From assembly GCF_029589435.1 (NCBI RefSeq), contig NZ_JARRAG010000002.1:3906001-3970000 (forward strand): DNA of 64,000 bases, in the 5' to 3' direction. Origin of the DNA: Paludisphaera mucosa. Lineage in GTDB: Bacteria > Planctomycetota > Planctomycetia > Isosphaerales > Isosphaeraceae. The translations under genes and the position numbers were made by a program. Shown piece after piece: positions 7,802-18,860 of the stretch (position 1 is the first letter of the stretch; each line of letters starts with the position of its first letter). The notes below the pieces were generated by a model. The model saw only the letters and a list, made by a program, of their open reading frames with translations. It was not told where the DNA came from and did not search any database.

Positions 7802-10093
7802 ATGTCCAGATACACCGAACTCGTGCTGAAGCTCGTGGCGGAGCCGTCCTACAAGCCCCGGACCCTCAAGTCCATCTCGAAGCAGCTCAAGATCGAGCCC
7901 GACGACTACCCGACCTTCCGGGCCGAGATCAAGGGCCTGATCCGAGAGGGCAAGCTCGACGTCGCCCGCGACAAGTCGCTGTCGAAGGCCGAGACCGCGG
8001 GCGCGATCATCGGCCTCTTCCGGCGGTCGGCGAAGGGGTTCGGCTTCGTCCGGCCCCACGGCGCGAACGTCAAGGGCGACCAGATCTACATCCCGGCCGA
8101 CGCCGCCGGCGACGCGTCCAGCGGCGACGAGGTGGCGGTCAAGATCACCAAGAAGGCCCGCGGCGAGGGGATGAACGACGAGGGCCGCGTCATCCAGATC
8201 GTCGCCCGGGCCAGCCGCGGGTTCGTCGGCACGTACCGCGAGGAGGCGGGCTCCGCCTTCGTCAAGGTCGACGGCACGACCTTCAACGACCCCATCTACG
8301 TCGGCGACCCCGGCGCGAAGGGGGCCAAGCCCGGCGACAAGGTGGCGCTCGAGATCGTCCGCTACCCCTCCCCGTCCACCCCGGGCGAGGGCGTCGTCAC
8401 CGAGATCCTCGGCGAGCGCGGGGCCCCCGGCGTCGACACGCTGACCGTGATCCGCGCGTTCAACATCCCCGACGTCTTCCCCGACTCGGCGCTCGACCAG
8501 GCCCGCGAGCTGGCGAAGGGGTTCCACGAGGACGACGTCGCCGGCCGCGAGGACCTCCGCGAGGTCCTGACCGTCACCATCGACCCGGCCACCGCCCGCG
8601 ACTTCGACGACGCCATCTCGCTCTCGCGCGACGAGAAGGGCTACTGGTCGCTGGGCGTCCACATCGCCGACGTCTCCCACTTCGTCCGGCCGGGCTCGGA
8701 GATCGACGACGTCGCCCGCAAGCGGGGGACCAGCGTGTACCTCCCCGACCGCGTCATCCCGATGCTCCCCGAGGTCCTCTCCAACAGCCTCGCCAGCCTC
8801 CAGGCCCACCACACCCGCTACACCGTGAGCGCCTTCCTGGAGTACGACGCCGACGGCGTCCGGACGTCGAAGCGGTTCGCCCGCACGGCGATCAAGGTCG
8901 ACCACCGCTTCACCTACGAGCAGGCCTACGCCGTGATGCGCGACCCCCAGGGCGTGCACGAAGGGGTGTCGCCCGAGGTCGTGAAGATGGTCGTCGAGAT
9001 GCTCGAGCTGGCGATGATCCTGCGCCGCCGCCGCTTCGCCCGCGGGGCCCTGGAACTGAGCCTCCCCGAGGTCGAGATCGAGCTGGACGACCTGGGCAAG
9101 GTCTCGGGCGCGCACCTGGCGGTGAACGACGAGAGCCACCAGGTCATCGAGGACTTCATGCTGGCCGCGAACGAGGCGGCGGCCTCGCACCTGACCGAGA
9201 ACCACGCCGGCTTCCTGCGCCGCGTCCACCCCGACCCCGAGCCGACCAAGCTCGCCGAGTTCGCCGAGTTCGCCCGCAGCCTGGAGTTCCAGATCGACCT
9301 GCCCCAGAGCCGCTTCGAACTCCAGCGCGTGCTCGACGAGTCGAAGGGGAAGCCCGAGGAATACGCCATCCACTACGGCCTGCTGCGCAGCCTCAAGCAG
9401 GCCGTCTACACGCCCGAGCAAGAGACCCACTACGCCCTGGCCAGCGACGACTACTGCCACTTCACCTCGCCCATCCGCCGCTATCCCGACCTGCAGGTCC
9501 ACCGCCAGATCACCGCCCTGCTGGAAGGCAAGAAGCCCCGCAGCAACCTCGACGAGCTGGCCATGCTCGCCGAGCACTGCACCCGCACCGAGCGCCGGGC
9601 CGAGACCGCCGAGCGCGAGCTGATCCGCGTCAAGCTTCTGACCCACCTGGAAGGGCGGATCGGCGAGGCCTTCCACGCGATCGTGGTGGGCGTCGAGGAC
9701 TTCGGCCTCTTCTGCCGACTCGTCGAGCTGCCCGTCGAGGGCCTGATCCACGTCACCAGCCTGGCCGACGACTATTACTACCTGGAGGCCGGCACCCACA
9801 CCCTGATCGGCCGTCGCGCCGGCACCCGCCACCGGCTGGGCGACCGGATCGAGGTCCGGGTCGCCCACGTCGACGTCGACCGCCGCGAGCTGGACCTCGT
9901 CCTCGCCGACACCCCCGTCTCGCGCACCCGTTCCGGCAGGAACCCCGCGCGACGCCTGCCCGGCGAGCCCGCACCGCCGCGTCCGGAGCGGGCCCCCCGC
10001 GAGGGCGACGGCGACGCCCGCGGCGGCCCGCGCAAGAAGCGGCCCGCCAAGCCCACGAAGGCTCGCAAGAGCCCCAAGAAACGGAAGTCCTAA
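7802..10093 (+). CDS. rnr: Ribonuclease R
   Basis: A 763-residue processive 3'-5' exoribonuclease able to degrade structured RNA. The order is an N-terminal winged-helix-like region (1-60), cold-shock OB folds (KGFGFVRPHG at 78-87), the RNB catalytic domain with DPATARDFDDAISL (261-274, acidic residues D261, D267, D269, D270), and an S1 domain at about 618-700 (GVEDFGLFCRL). It ends in a Lys/Arg/Pro-rich tail (about 705-763, ending RKSPKKRKS), as in other RNase R proteins. The length fits the family (E. coli 813). Only a weak upstream GAGG precedes the ATG. It stands alone, divergent from the ceramidase-like gene. Confidence 0.96.
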   Translation: MSRYTELVLKLVAEPSYKPRTLKSISKQLKIEPDDYPTFRAEIKGLIREGKLDVARDKSLSKAETAGAIIGLFRRSAKGFGFVRPHGANVKGDQIYIPADAAGDASSGDEVAVKITKKARGEGMNDEGRVIQIVARASRGFVGTYREEAGSAFVKVDGTTFNDPIYVGDPGAKGAKPGDKVALEIVRYPSPSTPGEGVVTEILGERGAPGVDTLTVIRAFNIPDVFPDSALDQARELAKGFHEDDVAGREDLREVLTVTIDPATARDFDDAISLSRDEKGYWSLGVHIADVSHFVRPGSEIDDVARKRGTSVYLPDRVIPMLPEVLSNSLASLQAHHTRYTVSAFLEYDADGVRTSKRFARTAIKVDHRFTYEQAYAVMRDPQGVHEGVSPEVVKMVVEMLELAMILRRRRFARGALELSLPEVEIELDDLGKVSGAHLAVNDESHQVIEDFMLAANEAAASHLTENHAGFLRRVHPDPEPTKLAEFAEFARSLEFQIDLPQSRFELQRVLDESKGKPEEYAIHYGLLRSLKQAVYTPEQETHYALASDDYCHFTSPIRRYPDLQVHRQITALLEGKKPRSNLDELAMLAEHCTRTERRAETAERELIRVKLLTHLEGRIGEAFHAIVVGVEDFGLFCRLVELPVEGLIHVTSLADDYYYLEAGTHTLIGRRAGTRHRLGDRIEVRVAHVDVDRRELDLVLADTPVSRTRSGRNPARRLPGEPAPPRPERAPREGDGDARGGPRKKRPAKPTKARKSPKKRKS

Positions 10094-10134
10094 GGCGAAG
10101 CGGCGGACGAGGTTCGCCGTGCCCGGAGGGCCCC

Positions 10135-10169
10135 GCGCGGGCGATTTGAGCTTCCCAAAACGCCCGCGC
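10135..10169. other. Inverted repeat after rnr
   Basis: A nine-base perfect stem, GCGCGGGCG at 10135-10143 and CGCCCGCGC at 10161-10169, with a 17-base loop, 41 bases after the rnr stop. There is no T-run, so it is not a classical intrinsic terminator. It could still end or protect the rnr transcript, or be chance at this GC content. Confidence 0.4.
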
Positions 10170-10257
10170 CGGCGACAATCCCTCAAGGACGGGCCGCTCG
10201 ACGCCGATGTTGGACGGAATGGCGATGGCGAAGTCTCTGCGAGCACGGAGGTGCGCT

Positions 10258-11337
10258 TTGAATCGCTGGCTGAATCTTGTTATGTGTGGATGCATCGGCT
10301 GGGGCGTCCTGGGGGAAGAGGCTGCGAACGGGCAGGCGGTCAGCCGCGAACGCGACGTCTCGATCACCGGCCCCGGCGGGCGGACGATCGAACGTCGGAC
10401 GTCGGTCGAGCGGAGCCCGGGGCACGTCGACCGCCAGCTGCAGATCAGCCGACCGGGCGGCACCCTGGAGCGCAGCGTCCACGCGTCGGCCGGCCCGGCG
10501 TTCCGGGGCGGGCCGGGCTTCCGACCGGGCCCCGGCCCCCGATTCGGGCCGCCCCCGCCCTGGTACGGGCCTCCTCGTTCGGGCCCCGGCGTCTGGCCGG
10601 CGGTGTCGTTCGGGCTGGGAGCGCTGACCGGCGCCGCCATCGCCGCGCCGATCGCCCGCGCGACGGCCCCCTCGGTCGTGGTCGTCGACCAGCCCGCCTT
10701 CGTGGCCGCGCCGGCGGTGATCGCCGCGCCCCCGACGGTCGTGGTCGAGCAGCCGGCCGTCATCGACCCGCTCGACCCCGTGGCGCTGGCCGCCCAGCGC
10801 CTCCAGAGCGTCCACGGCGGCACTCGTCGCGAGGGCGCCCAGTCGCTGGGCCTGCTGGGCGACCCCCGGGGCGTCCCGCCGCTGGTCGACGCCCTCAAGA
10901 ACGACTGGAACACGAGCGTCCGAGTCGCCGCCGCCGAGTCGCTCGGCCAGATCGGCGGGCCGGAGGCCGAGGCCGTCCTGGGTCGCTGCGTCGTCTACGA
11001 GAAGAAGGACTCCGTCCGCGACGCCGCCGCCCAGGCCCTGCAAGTCGCCCGCGCCAGGGACGCCGCCATCGCCGCCTCGGCCCCGCCGGTCGCCACCGAG
11101 ACCGTCATCGAATCCCGCGTCGAGCCCCTGCCGCGCACGGCCTCGGCCGCCCCGCGCCGGGTCGTCCCCAAGCCCCCCGCACCCGCCCCGGCGCGGCCCT
11201 CGGCCTGGCGTCCCAAGGTCCAGGCCGAGACCCCGTCCCAGGCGATCCCTCTCGAAGGCCCCGACGACCAGGATTCGGCCGCGCCCGCCGCCGGCGATCG
11301 CGTCCCGCCCCCGCCCCCGTCGCCGGTCCCGGGCTGA
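10258..11337 (+). CDS. Exported HEAT-repeat protein with Gly/Pro-rich linker
   Basis: I place the start at the TTG at 10258, because GGAGGT lies five bases upstream and the product then begins directly with a signal-peptide-like segment (NRWLNLVMCGCIGWGVLG). In-frame ATGs at 10207, 10219 and 10225 are possible but lack a ribosome site. The protein is 359 residues: signal peptide, a Gly/Pro/Phe-rich stretch (FRGGPGFRPGPGPRFGPPPP), a hydrophobic Ala-rich segment (WPAVSFGLGALTGAAIAAPI), then about two HEAT/PBS-lyase-type repeats (REGAQSLGLLGDPRGVPPLV and VRVAAAESLGQIGGPEA), and a Pro/Ala-rich tail. The HEAT part suggests protein binding outside the cytoplasm; no partner is known. Confidence 0.7.
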   Translation: MNRWLNLVMCGCIGWGVLGEEAANGQAVSRERDVSITGPGGRTIERRTSVERSPGHVDRQLQISRPGGTLERSVHASAGPAFRGGPGFRPGPGPRFGPPPPWYGPPRSGPGVWPAVSFGLGALTGAAIAAPIARATAPSVVVVDQPAFVAAPAVIAAPPTVVVEQPAVIDPLDPVALAAQRLQSVHGGTRREGAQSLGLLGDPRGVPPLVDALKNDWNTSVRVAAAESLGQIGGPEAEAVLGRCVVYEKKDSVRDAAAQALQVARARDAAIAASAPPVATETVIESRVEPLPRTASAAPRRVVPKPPAPAPARPSAWRPKVQAETPSQAIPLEGPDDQDSAAPAAGDRVPPPPPSPVPG

Positions 11338-11352
11338 GCCCGGGGGGCGACC

Positions 11353-12387
11353 GTGAGAATCCTCGGCCGCGCCGCCTGGCTCCTCGTCGCAACGACCTCG
11401 GGCCTCGCGGGCGCGACCTGGGCTGAGGAGGCGCGGCCGGACCTTCCCGACTCGGTCGCCTTCCGCCTTCCCGACGATGCGGGGGTGAGGCACCACGTCG
11501 CGAAGTCGGCCGGGTGGCTCGTCGGCCACGTCGCGACGATCTCCCGGCCGGTCGAGGACGACCGGCTTCGCGTCATCGCCTGGAAGGATCCGACGCTCGC
11601 CCCCGAGGATCCGAACCGGCTGGCGGGCTATCTCATCACCGACGCGCTCTGGGCCTCGCGGGCGCTGCGGCCCTTCGACCCCGACGCGGCGGGCGCGATG
11701 GAGCGGAGCCTGCACGCCCTGGGCTGGCCGGGGAACGGGCTCCATGAGGTGTTGTTCCACCCGGTCGACCGGATGCTCCACCGCCCCGACGACGCGGACT
11801 TCGTCCACGGCCGTTCGCTGGGCGTCTTCGCCATCGACGGCGGGCGGAGCGTCGACGTCCGGGTCCTGGGCCAGCGCTGGGATCCGGACTTCGAGGCGGG
11901 CCACCCGAGGCTCTTCGCGGAGCACGCCGCCTACCAGGCCCTGCACGAGTTCTGGAAGGGGGACGAGGCGGCGGCCCGTCGCCGGATCCTGGGGATCGTC
12001 CGGGACGACCGGGCGACCGATCGCGACGACCGGATCTTCTGGGATGGCGAGGCCGGCATCCTCGTCGATCAGGCCGGCCGGGAGGACTGGCACCGCTTCC
12101 AACGGGGCGAGCGTCCGACCGGCCGCCACGCCTCGTTCAAGCTGGGCGTCCTCCTGTACGCGATCCGCCTGACGGGCGTGGAAGCGGAAGTCGGGCCGCC
12201 GCTCGAAGGGATGAAGCGCCGGCTGTGGTCGGCCCGGCGCGAGGACGGCGGGGTCGCCCACTTCGTAGAGGTCCGCCGCGGCGGGCAAGGGGAGCCCGCC
12301 CGCAGCGGCGCCACGGGCGAGGCGACGGCGATCGCGATCCTCTCCGAGACGATCCAGCCGGCGGTCAGTAGGCGTCCGCCGAGATGA
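11353..12387 (+). CDS. Exported protein of unknown function
   Basis: A 344-residue protein starting at a GTG with GGGGGGCGA upstream, only 15 bases after the HEAT-repeat gene, so the two are probably co-transcribed. Residues 1-24 form a signal peptide ([19 protein letters not shown], then WAEE). The mature part is rich in Asp, Arg and Trp, with blocks such as [30 protein letters not shown] and [16 protein letters not shown]. These have the helical rhythm of alpha/alpha-barrel glycan-processing proteins, but I see no diagnostic motif and assign no function. Its last 23 bases overlap the end of the convergent DUF1559 gene. Confidence 0.65.
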   Translation: MRILGRAAWLLVATTSGLAGATWAEEARPDLPDSVAFRLPDDAGVRHHVAKSAGWLVGHVATISRPVEDDRLRVIAWKDPTLAPEDPNRLAGYLITDALWASRALRPFDPDAAGAMERSLHALGWPGNGLHEVLFHPVDRMLHRPDDADFVHGRSLGVFAIDGGRSVDVRVLGQRWDPDFEAGHPRLFAEHAAYQALHEFWKGDEAAARRRILGIVRDDRATDRDDRIFWDGEAGILVDQAGREDWHRFQRGERPTGRHASFKLGVLLYAIRLTGVEAEVGPPLEGMKRRLWSARREDGGVAHFVEVRRGGQGEPARSGATGEATAIAILSETIQPAVSRRPPR

Positions 12388-13330
12388 TCTCGCCCCCGGC
12401 GCGGGTCGCGAGCGCCTGCCAGGGGATGGGGTTGATGGCGCTCTTGATGAAGCGGACCGAGCCGTCGACGAGCACGGCGTTCACGCCGCCGGGATGGTAG
12501 CTCCAGTAGTCCTCCACATGGGCCTGCGGGTCGTTCGGGGTCCGCGCGCCGTCTTCCGTTCCGGCGGGGCCGAGGATCATCGTGAACGCCTCCTCCGGGT
12601 CGACCTGGAATTTGTCGGTCCCGCCCTCGACCGACGAGGTGGTGAACAGCCATCCGCCGACGGCCCGGCCGGTCCAGGTGACGTAGCTCAGATTGTGGCT
12701 GCGCTCGCTCACCGCGATCGTGTTGCTCGCGCCGTCGGTCACGCCGGCGAAGCTGATCTTGCTGTTGCGGAAGAACATCCCCGCCCCACGCCCGGGGGCG
12801 TCGCCGATCTCGCCGACGCCGAACATGCCGACGTAGTTCGCGCAGCCGACCGTGTACATCGTCTGCGTGTTCGCCTCGTTCCGCACGGGCACGGTGACGG
12901 GCGTCGAATCGGAAGGGCAGAGGTACGCGCCGACGCGAAGGTATTGCGATGTCAGGTTGTGGGGCTGGGTCAGGGTGAAGTTGAAGTTGATCGAGTCGAA
13001 CAACGCCCGCTGCTCGACTTGCGGGAGGATGAAGCTGGCCCATCCCCAACCGGGGCCGATGTCGTCCTCGGCCGTGCCTGCGTCGCCGGAGTCCCGCTTG
13101 TAGAAGCTGGAATAGCCCGGCGGAAAGACGCCGTGCGAGTCGTTGTAGTTGTGCAGCGCCAGGCCGATCTGCTTCAGGTTGTTGACGCACTGCGCTCGCC
13201 GGGCCGCTTCGCGCGCCGACTGCACGGCGGGGAGCAGCAGGGCGATCAGGACCGCGATGATCGCGATCACGACCAACAATTCGATCAGTGTGAAACCCCG
13301 GCCGGGACGGATCTGCCGATTCCGAATCAT
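12365..13330 (-). CDS. DUF1559 protein with type IV pilin-like leader
   Basis: A 321-residue protein of the large planctomycete DUF1559 family. It starts at an ATG with AGGAG eight bases upstream. The N-terminus has the prepilin cleavage and helix motif [14 protein letters not shown] (12-25), then [19 protein letters not shown] and [19 protein letters not shown]. The C-terminus has the usual [19 protein letters not shown] block. The prepilin-type N-terminus implies processing by a PilD-like peptidase and anchoring in the membrane or a pseudopilus-like structure. The function is unknown, though planctomycete genomes carry many paralogues. It overlaps the convergent gene by 23 bases. Confidence 0.95.
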   Translation of the reverse strand: MIRNRQIRPGRGFTLIELLVVIAIIAVLIALLLPAVQSAREAARRAQCVNNLKQIGLALHNYNDSHGVFPPGYSSFYKRDSGDAGTAEDDIGPGWGWASFILPQVEQRALFDSINFNFTLTQPHNLTSQYLRVGAYLCPSDSTPVTVPVRNEANTQTMYTVGCANYVGMFGVGEIGDAPGRGAGMFFRNSKISFAGVTDGASNTIAVSERSHNLSYVTWTGRAVGGWLFTTSSVEGGTDKFQVDPEEAFTMILGPAGTEDGARTPNDPQAHVEDYWSYHPGGVNAVLVDGSVRFIKSAINPIPWQALATRAGGEIISADAY

Positions 13331-13605
13331 CGATGGAAACTCCTGAAATCAAATGAATGTGGACGCATCGGCGCGCGACGCGACGTCGGCGCAGGGATGA
13401 GGATGCAATCGGGCCCAGCCCCCCGCGCCGGTGCGCGGCCGGGGGCCTTTGCGAGTCCTCCGGACGGGGCGCGGGCGAGAGCCGCCGCGACGCGGGTCCG
13501 GAGGGGGACGTCAGGGGTCGCGCAGCACGTCAAAGTGCGTGGGCGGCCCCGGAGGGCGAAGACGCGGAGATGGGGCGCTCAGGGCGCGCAAAGGCCCCGC
13601 GAAGA

Positions 13606-13950
13606 TCAGGCGTGGAGCGGCGGCGCGCGGGGCGCGGAGGGGGCGTCGACCGCCTGCGAGATGACGAGCGGCGGCTCGTCGGGCGGGAGGATCGCCAGGA
13701 CCTCGACGAAGTTCGAATCGGTCGCGTCGAGATGGAGCGGCGTCTGGGCCTGCAGATTGCAGACGGGGCAGTCGTGCGACCCTTCGGGCGTCGACGTGTT
13801 CGAGTCGGGCGTGGACCCGTCGCGGCCGATCGCCTGGAAGGCCTCATGTCCGAGGCCGGGGAGCGCGTGCAGGGCCGGCCCGGCGATCGTGACGAATCCG
13901 TACACGACCGCGAAGAGGTTCAGCAGGATCCGTCGGGATCGCGCCGGCAT
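13606..13950 (-). CDS. Small exported protein with a CPVC motif
   Basis: A 114-residue protein with GGGGAG upstream of the ATG. A basic start ([10 protein letters not shown]) and a hydrophobic segment to about residue 32 ([21 protein letters not shown]) form a signal peptide or anchor. It carries [11 protein letters not shown] near residue 59, a CxxC motif that could bind metal or be redox-active. The layout resembles small DUF2946-like envelope proteins, but similarity is too slight to name it. It stands between the DUF1559 and DUF1015 genes on the same strand, with gaps of about 275 and 180 bases. Confidence 0.55.
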   Translation of the reverse strand: MPARSRRILLNLFAVVYGFVTIAGPALHALPGLGHEAFQAIGRDGSTPDSNTSTPEGSHDCPVCNLQAQTPLHLDATDSNFVEVLAILPPDEPPLVISQAVDAPSAPRAPPLHA

Positions 13951-14131
13951 GAGAGAAACGGCTCCCCTGCGATCCGGCCGGGAAGGGCGATGCGCCCGCT
14001 CGGCCCAGGATGCGCCGATCCAGTCTGCCTGAAGCGTCCCCGCGCCGTCAATCGAGATCGCGTGACGTTTCCAGGCGGGCGCGGCTTGCGGCCGGCGGCG
14101 GGACGGGGAGGGCCCCCGTCCCGCGCGGTCG

Positions 14132-15433
<1,302 letters not shown>

Positions 15434-16050
15434 GGGGAGCTTTTCCTTGGAATGAGGAGGGAAGGCTGGGGATGGGGTCGCGGGCCCCTGACGATCCGAG
15501 GCGGGCGATCCGACGGCTGCCGGGCCCGGCCCCCGAATGACTCCGTCGGCTCGTCGGCGAGCCTCTCGACGGCGACGGCCTCGCCGATCCATCTGGTGCA
15601 GGTCGCCCGCCCGGAGACGTGGGCCCGGGTCGACGCGTCGAAACGCATCGCGTCGGTCCTGGACGACGCCGACGCGGGGCCTTGTCGACCCCCCCCTGCC
15701 GCAGGCGCGGGTTCGTGGGCCGCAGCCCGCGCCCCCGACGCGGCCGCCGGCCGATCCAACATGATCCACGGATGCGACCTCGGCGTTGCGGCCGGGCGAT
15801 GAGAGGGCTTCGACCGGAGAAGAGTAAGACGTTAGCACACGCGTGCGCCCGAATCAACCGCGGCTCCGAGCGGGCCCGGACGCGTGGAAGCTCAATTCCG
15901 GGGTCGGGACGACCGTTCCCGGGCGGCTCCGACCAGGACGTCCGATTCCACCTCGACTTGCCGCCGGGGCGCGGGGATTCTACAATGAACCGCTCCAGAA
16001 TTCGGTCGTGGAACGGAGCCTAGCCTCCAACCAACAAACGACACCGTCTC
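15434..16050. other. Long divergent gap upstream of the ahcY riboswitch
   Basis: About 620 bases between the DUF1015 gene and the riboswitch. Open frames here are short, Arg/Pro-rich and overlap each other on both strands, so I call none. A slightly AT-richer stretch at 15815-15845 (AGAGTAAGACGTTAGCACAC) could belong to a promoter. No tRNA-like sequence is seen. Confidence 0.45.
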
Positions 16051-16131
16051 GTCGAGGGGCGCTGCGACGGCACGCATCGGCGTTCCTGCCAGGCTCGACG
16101 GGGTGGAGATTACGTCCGTGCAACGGCGCCC
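16051..16131 (+). promoter_or_regulatory. S-adenosylhomocysteine (SAH) riboswitch upstream of ahcY
   Basis: The sequence matches the SAH riboswitch core. Helix P1 is GTCGAG (16051-16056) with CTCGAC (16094-16099). The conserved GGGGCGCTGCGAC follows the 5' strand, and TGCCAGGCTCGAC carries the 3' strand. After a linker, AACGGCGCCC (16122-16131) supplies GCGCCC (16126-16131), which pairs with GGGCGC (16057-16062) to form the pseudoknot. The ahcY ribosome site (AAGGAGA) starts 12 bases further on. SAH riboswitches bind SAH and raise expression of SAH-recycling genes; here the gene is ahcY, the expected target. Motif, pairing and target all agree. Confidence 0.92.
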
Positions 16132-16157
16132 GTTCATCGTTTAAGGAGACTTTGAAC

Positions 16158-17594
<1,437 letters not shown>

Positions 17595-17618
17595 TCGGTC
17601 GCGATCGACGATCCTCGG

Positions 17619-17652
17619 CGGCAGGGAGCCTCGCTCCCTGCCGCTTCCTTTT
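17619..17652 (+). terminator. Intrinsic terminator after ahcY
   Basis: An 11-base-pair perfect stem, CGGCAGGGAGC (17619-17629) and GCTCCCTGCCG (17633-17643), with loop CTC, is followed by the T-rich CTTCCTTTTC. It begins 24 bases after the ahcY stop. Stem strength and pyrimidine tail fit a rho-independent terminator. Confidence 0.85.
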
Positions 17653-17795
17653 CGAAGGCCGCCCGGCCGACGCGAGGGCGAATGGGCCTCGGCGATCCCT
17701 CCTGGTTTTGACCGCCCTCGGGGCCGCCGGGTAAGATGGTCGGGCTTTCGTCGATCCACCGTCTTCCAACCTCAGCCCGAGGGAGCCTCCCCGCC

Positions 17796-18362
17796 GTGGT
17801 GCCCGCCAAGGATTTCAAGCGTCGGATGGTCGTCGAGATCGACGGCGCGCCGCACATGATCGAGCAGATCCAGGTCCAGACGCCGTCCGCTCGGGGCGCG
17901 GCGACGCTGTACAAGATCAAGGCCCGCAACCTCAAGACCAAGAACCGCGTCGAGAAGGCCTACCGCGGGACCGACGCCCTCAACGAGTCGAGCTTCGAGC
18001 GCAAGCCGATCCAGTTCCTCTACCGGGACGCCGACGAGCTGCATTTCATGGACTCGGGCGACTTCTCCCAGTTCTCGTTCCGGGCCGACGACCTGGCCGA
18101 CCAGCTCCCCTTCATGACCGAGAACATGGCCGGGGTCGAGGCGCTCGTCGTCGACGAGGAGATCATCGCCATCGACCTGCCGGACACGGTCGAGATGGCC
18201 ATCGTCGAGACCGCCCCCGGCGTCCGCGGGAACTCGGCGACCGGCCGGACCAAGCCGGCCACGCTCGCGACCGGGCACGTCGTGCAGGTCCCGGAGCACA
18301 CCGAGCCCGGGATCCTCGTCCGGGTCGACACCCGCACCGGCGAATACCTCGGCCGAGTTTGA
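17796..18362 (+). CDS. efpL: Elongation factor P paralogue, EfpL/YeiP type
   Basis: A 188-residue three-domain EF-P-like protein from the GTG at 17796, with GAGGGAG ten bases upstream. EF-P proteins bind the ribosome and relieve stalling at difficult peptide bonds. The loop that enters the peptidyl-transferase centre reads TPSARGAATLYK (29-40), matching YeiP/EfpL (E. coli SPTARGAATLYK) and not canonical EF-P, which has PGKG with a modified lysine. The tip residue is Arg33, so no lysine modification is expected. Later segments (PQ/PDTVEMAIVETAPGVRG, then TKPATLATG and VQVPEHTEPG) also follow YeiP. Normal EF-P is presumably encoded elsewhere in the genome. Confidence 0.9.
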   Translation: MVPAKDFKRRMVVEIDGAPHMIEQIQVQTPSARGAATLYKIKARNLKTKNRVEKAYRGTDALNESSFERKPIQFLYRDADELHFMDSGDFSQFSFRADDLADQLPFMTENMAGVEALVVDEEIIAIDLPDTVEMAIVETAPGVRGNSATGRTKPATLATGHVVQVPEHTEPGILVRVDTRTGEYLGRV

Positions 18363-18860
18363 GGCCGCCCCCGCAAGGACCTCGCAGCCGGCCTCGCCGC
18401 CGCGGACGGCGGGGTCTCGCCGACCCGTCGACTGGCCCCAGGGCGTCAGAACCGCCGTCGCGGGCCGGCGGAATCGGCGCGAATAGGGGCCGGGTGGAAA
18501 ACGTCTGTTAAACTGAAGGGTGATGAGACGGATCCGGACGCGGGCTCGACGTCCCCGCCAGATCCCCTCACCCGACGTGATCCACGGCCGCTGAGCTCCG
18601 ATCTGATCCGAATCCGTCCGCCGAGGGCCGGATGGCCGCGAAGGCCTCCACCGGGCCCGACGGACGCGCCGGTTGTCACGGTTATCGATTATCGCGAGGT
18701 CACCACACGATCTTTCCGGGACGACGATCAACCTGAGCCGTGTCCGCGACCGTGCGAAGCGACGCCCCGCCCCCCCGGAGGCCCGCTTCGACCACCACGA
18801 TCGCGAGAACGGCCGCGGCGTGCGGCTCTCCCGGGCCACTCGAACGGAAGGGCGTTTCCC
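18363..18860. other. Intergenic region between efpL and the Gly/Met-repeat gene
   Basis: About 500 bases with no convincing gene. A moderately AT-rich stretch at 18672-18712, containing the short direct repeat TTATCGATTATCG, could include a promoter for the downstream gene. No hairpin with a T-run, tRNA or repeat-family copy is seen. Confidence 0.4.

Noticed and set aside
7748-10246. 832-codon open frame on the minus strand opposite rnr
   Set aside because: Same mirror effect of third-position GC bias; rnr is certain by motif, and the antisense product is low-complexity Asp/Val/Leu/Gly.
15434-16050. Small genes in the long gap before the ahcY riboswitch
   Set aside because: Several short frames exist on both strands, but all are Arg/Pro-rich, overlap each other and lack ribosome sites.
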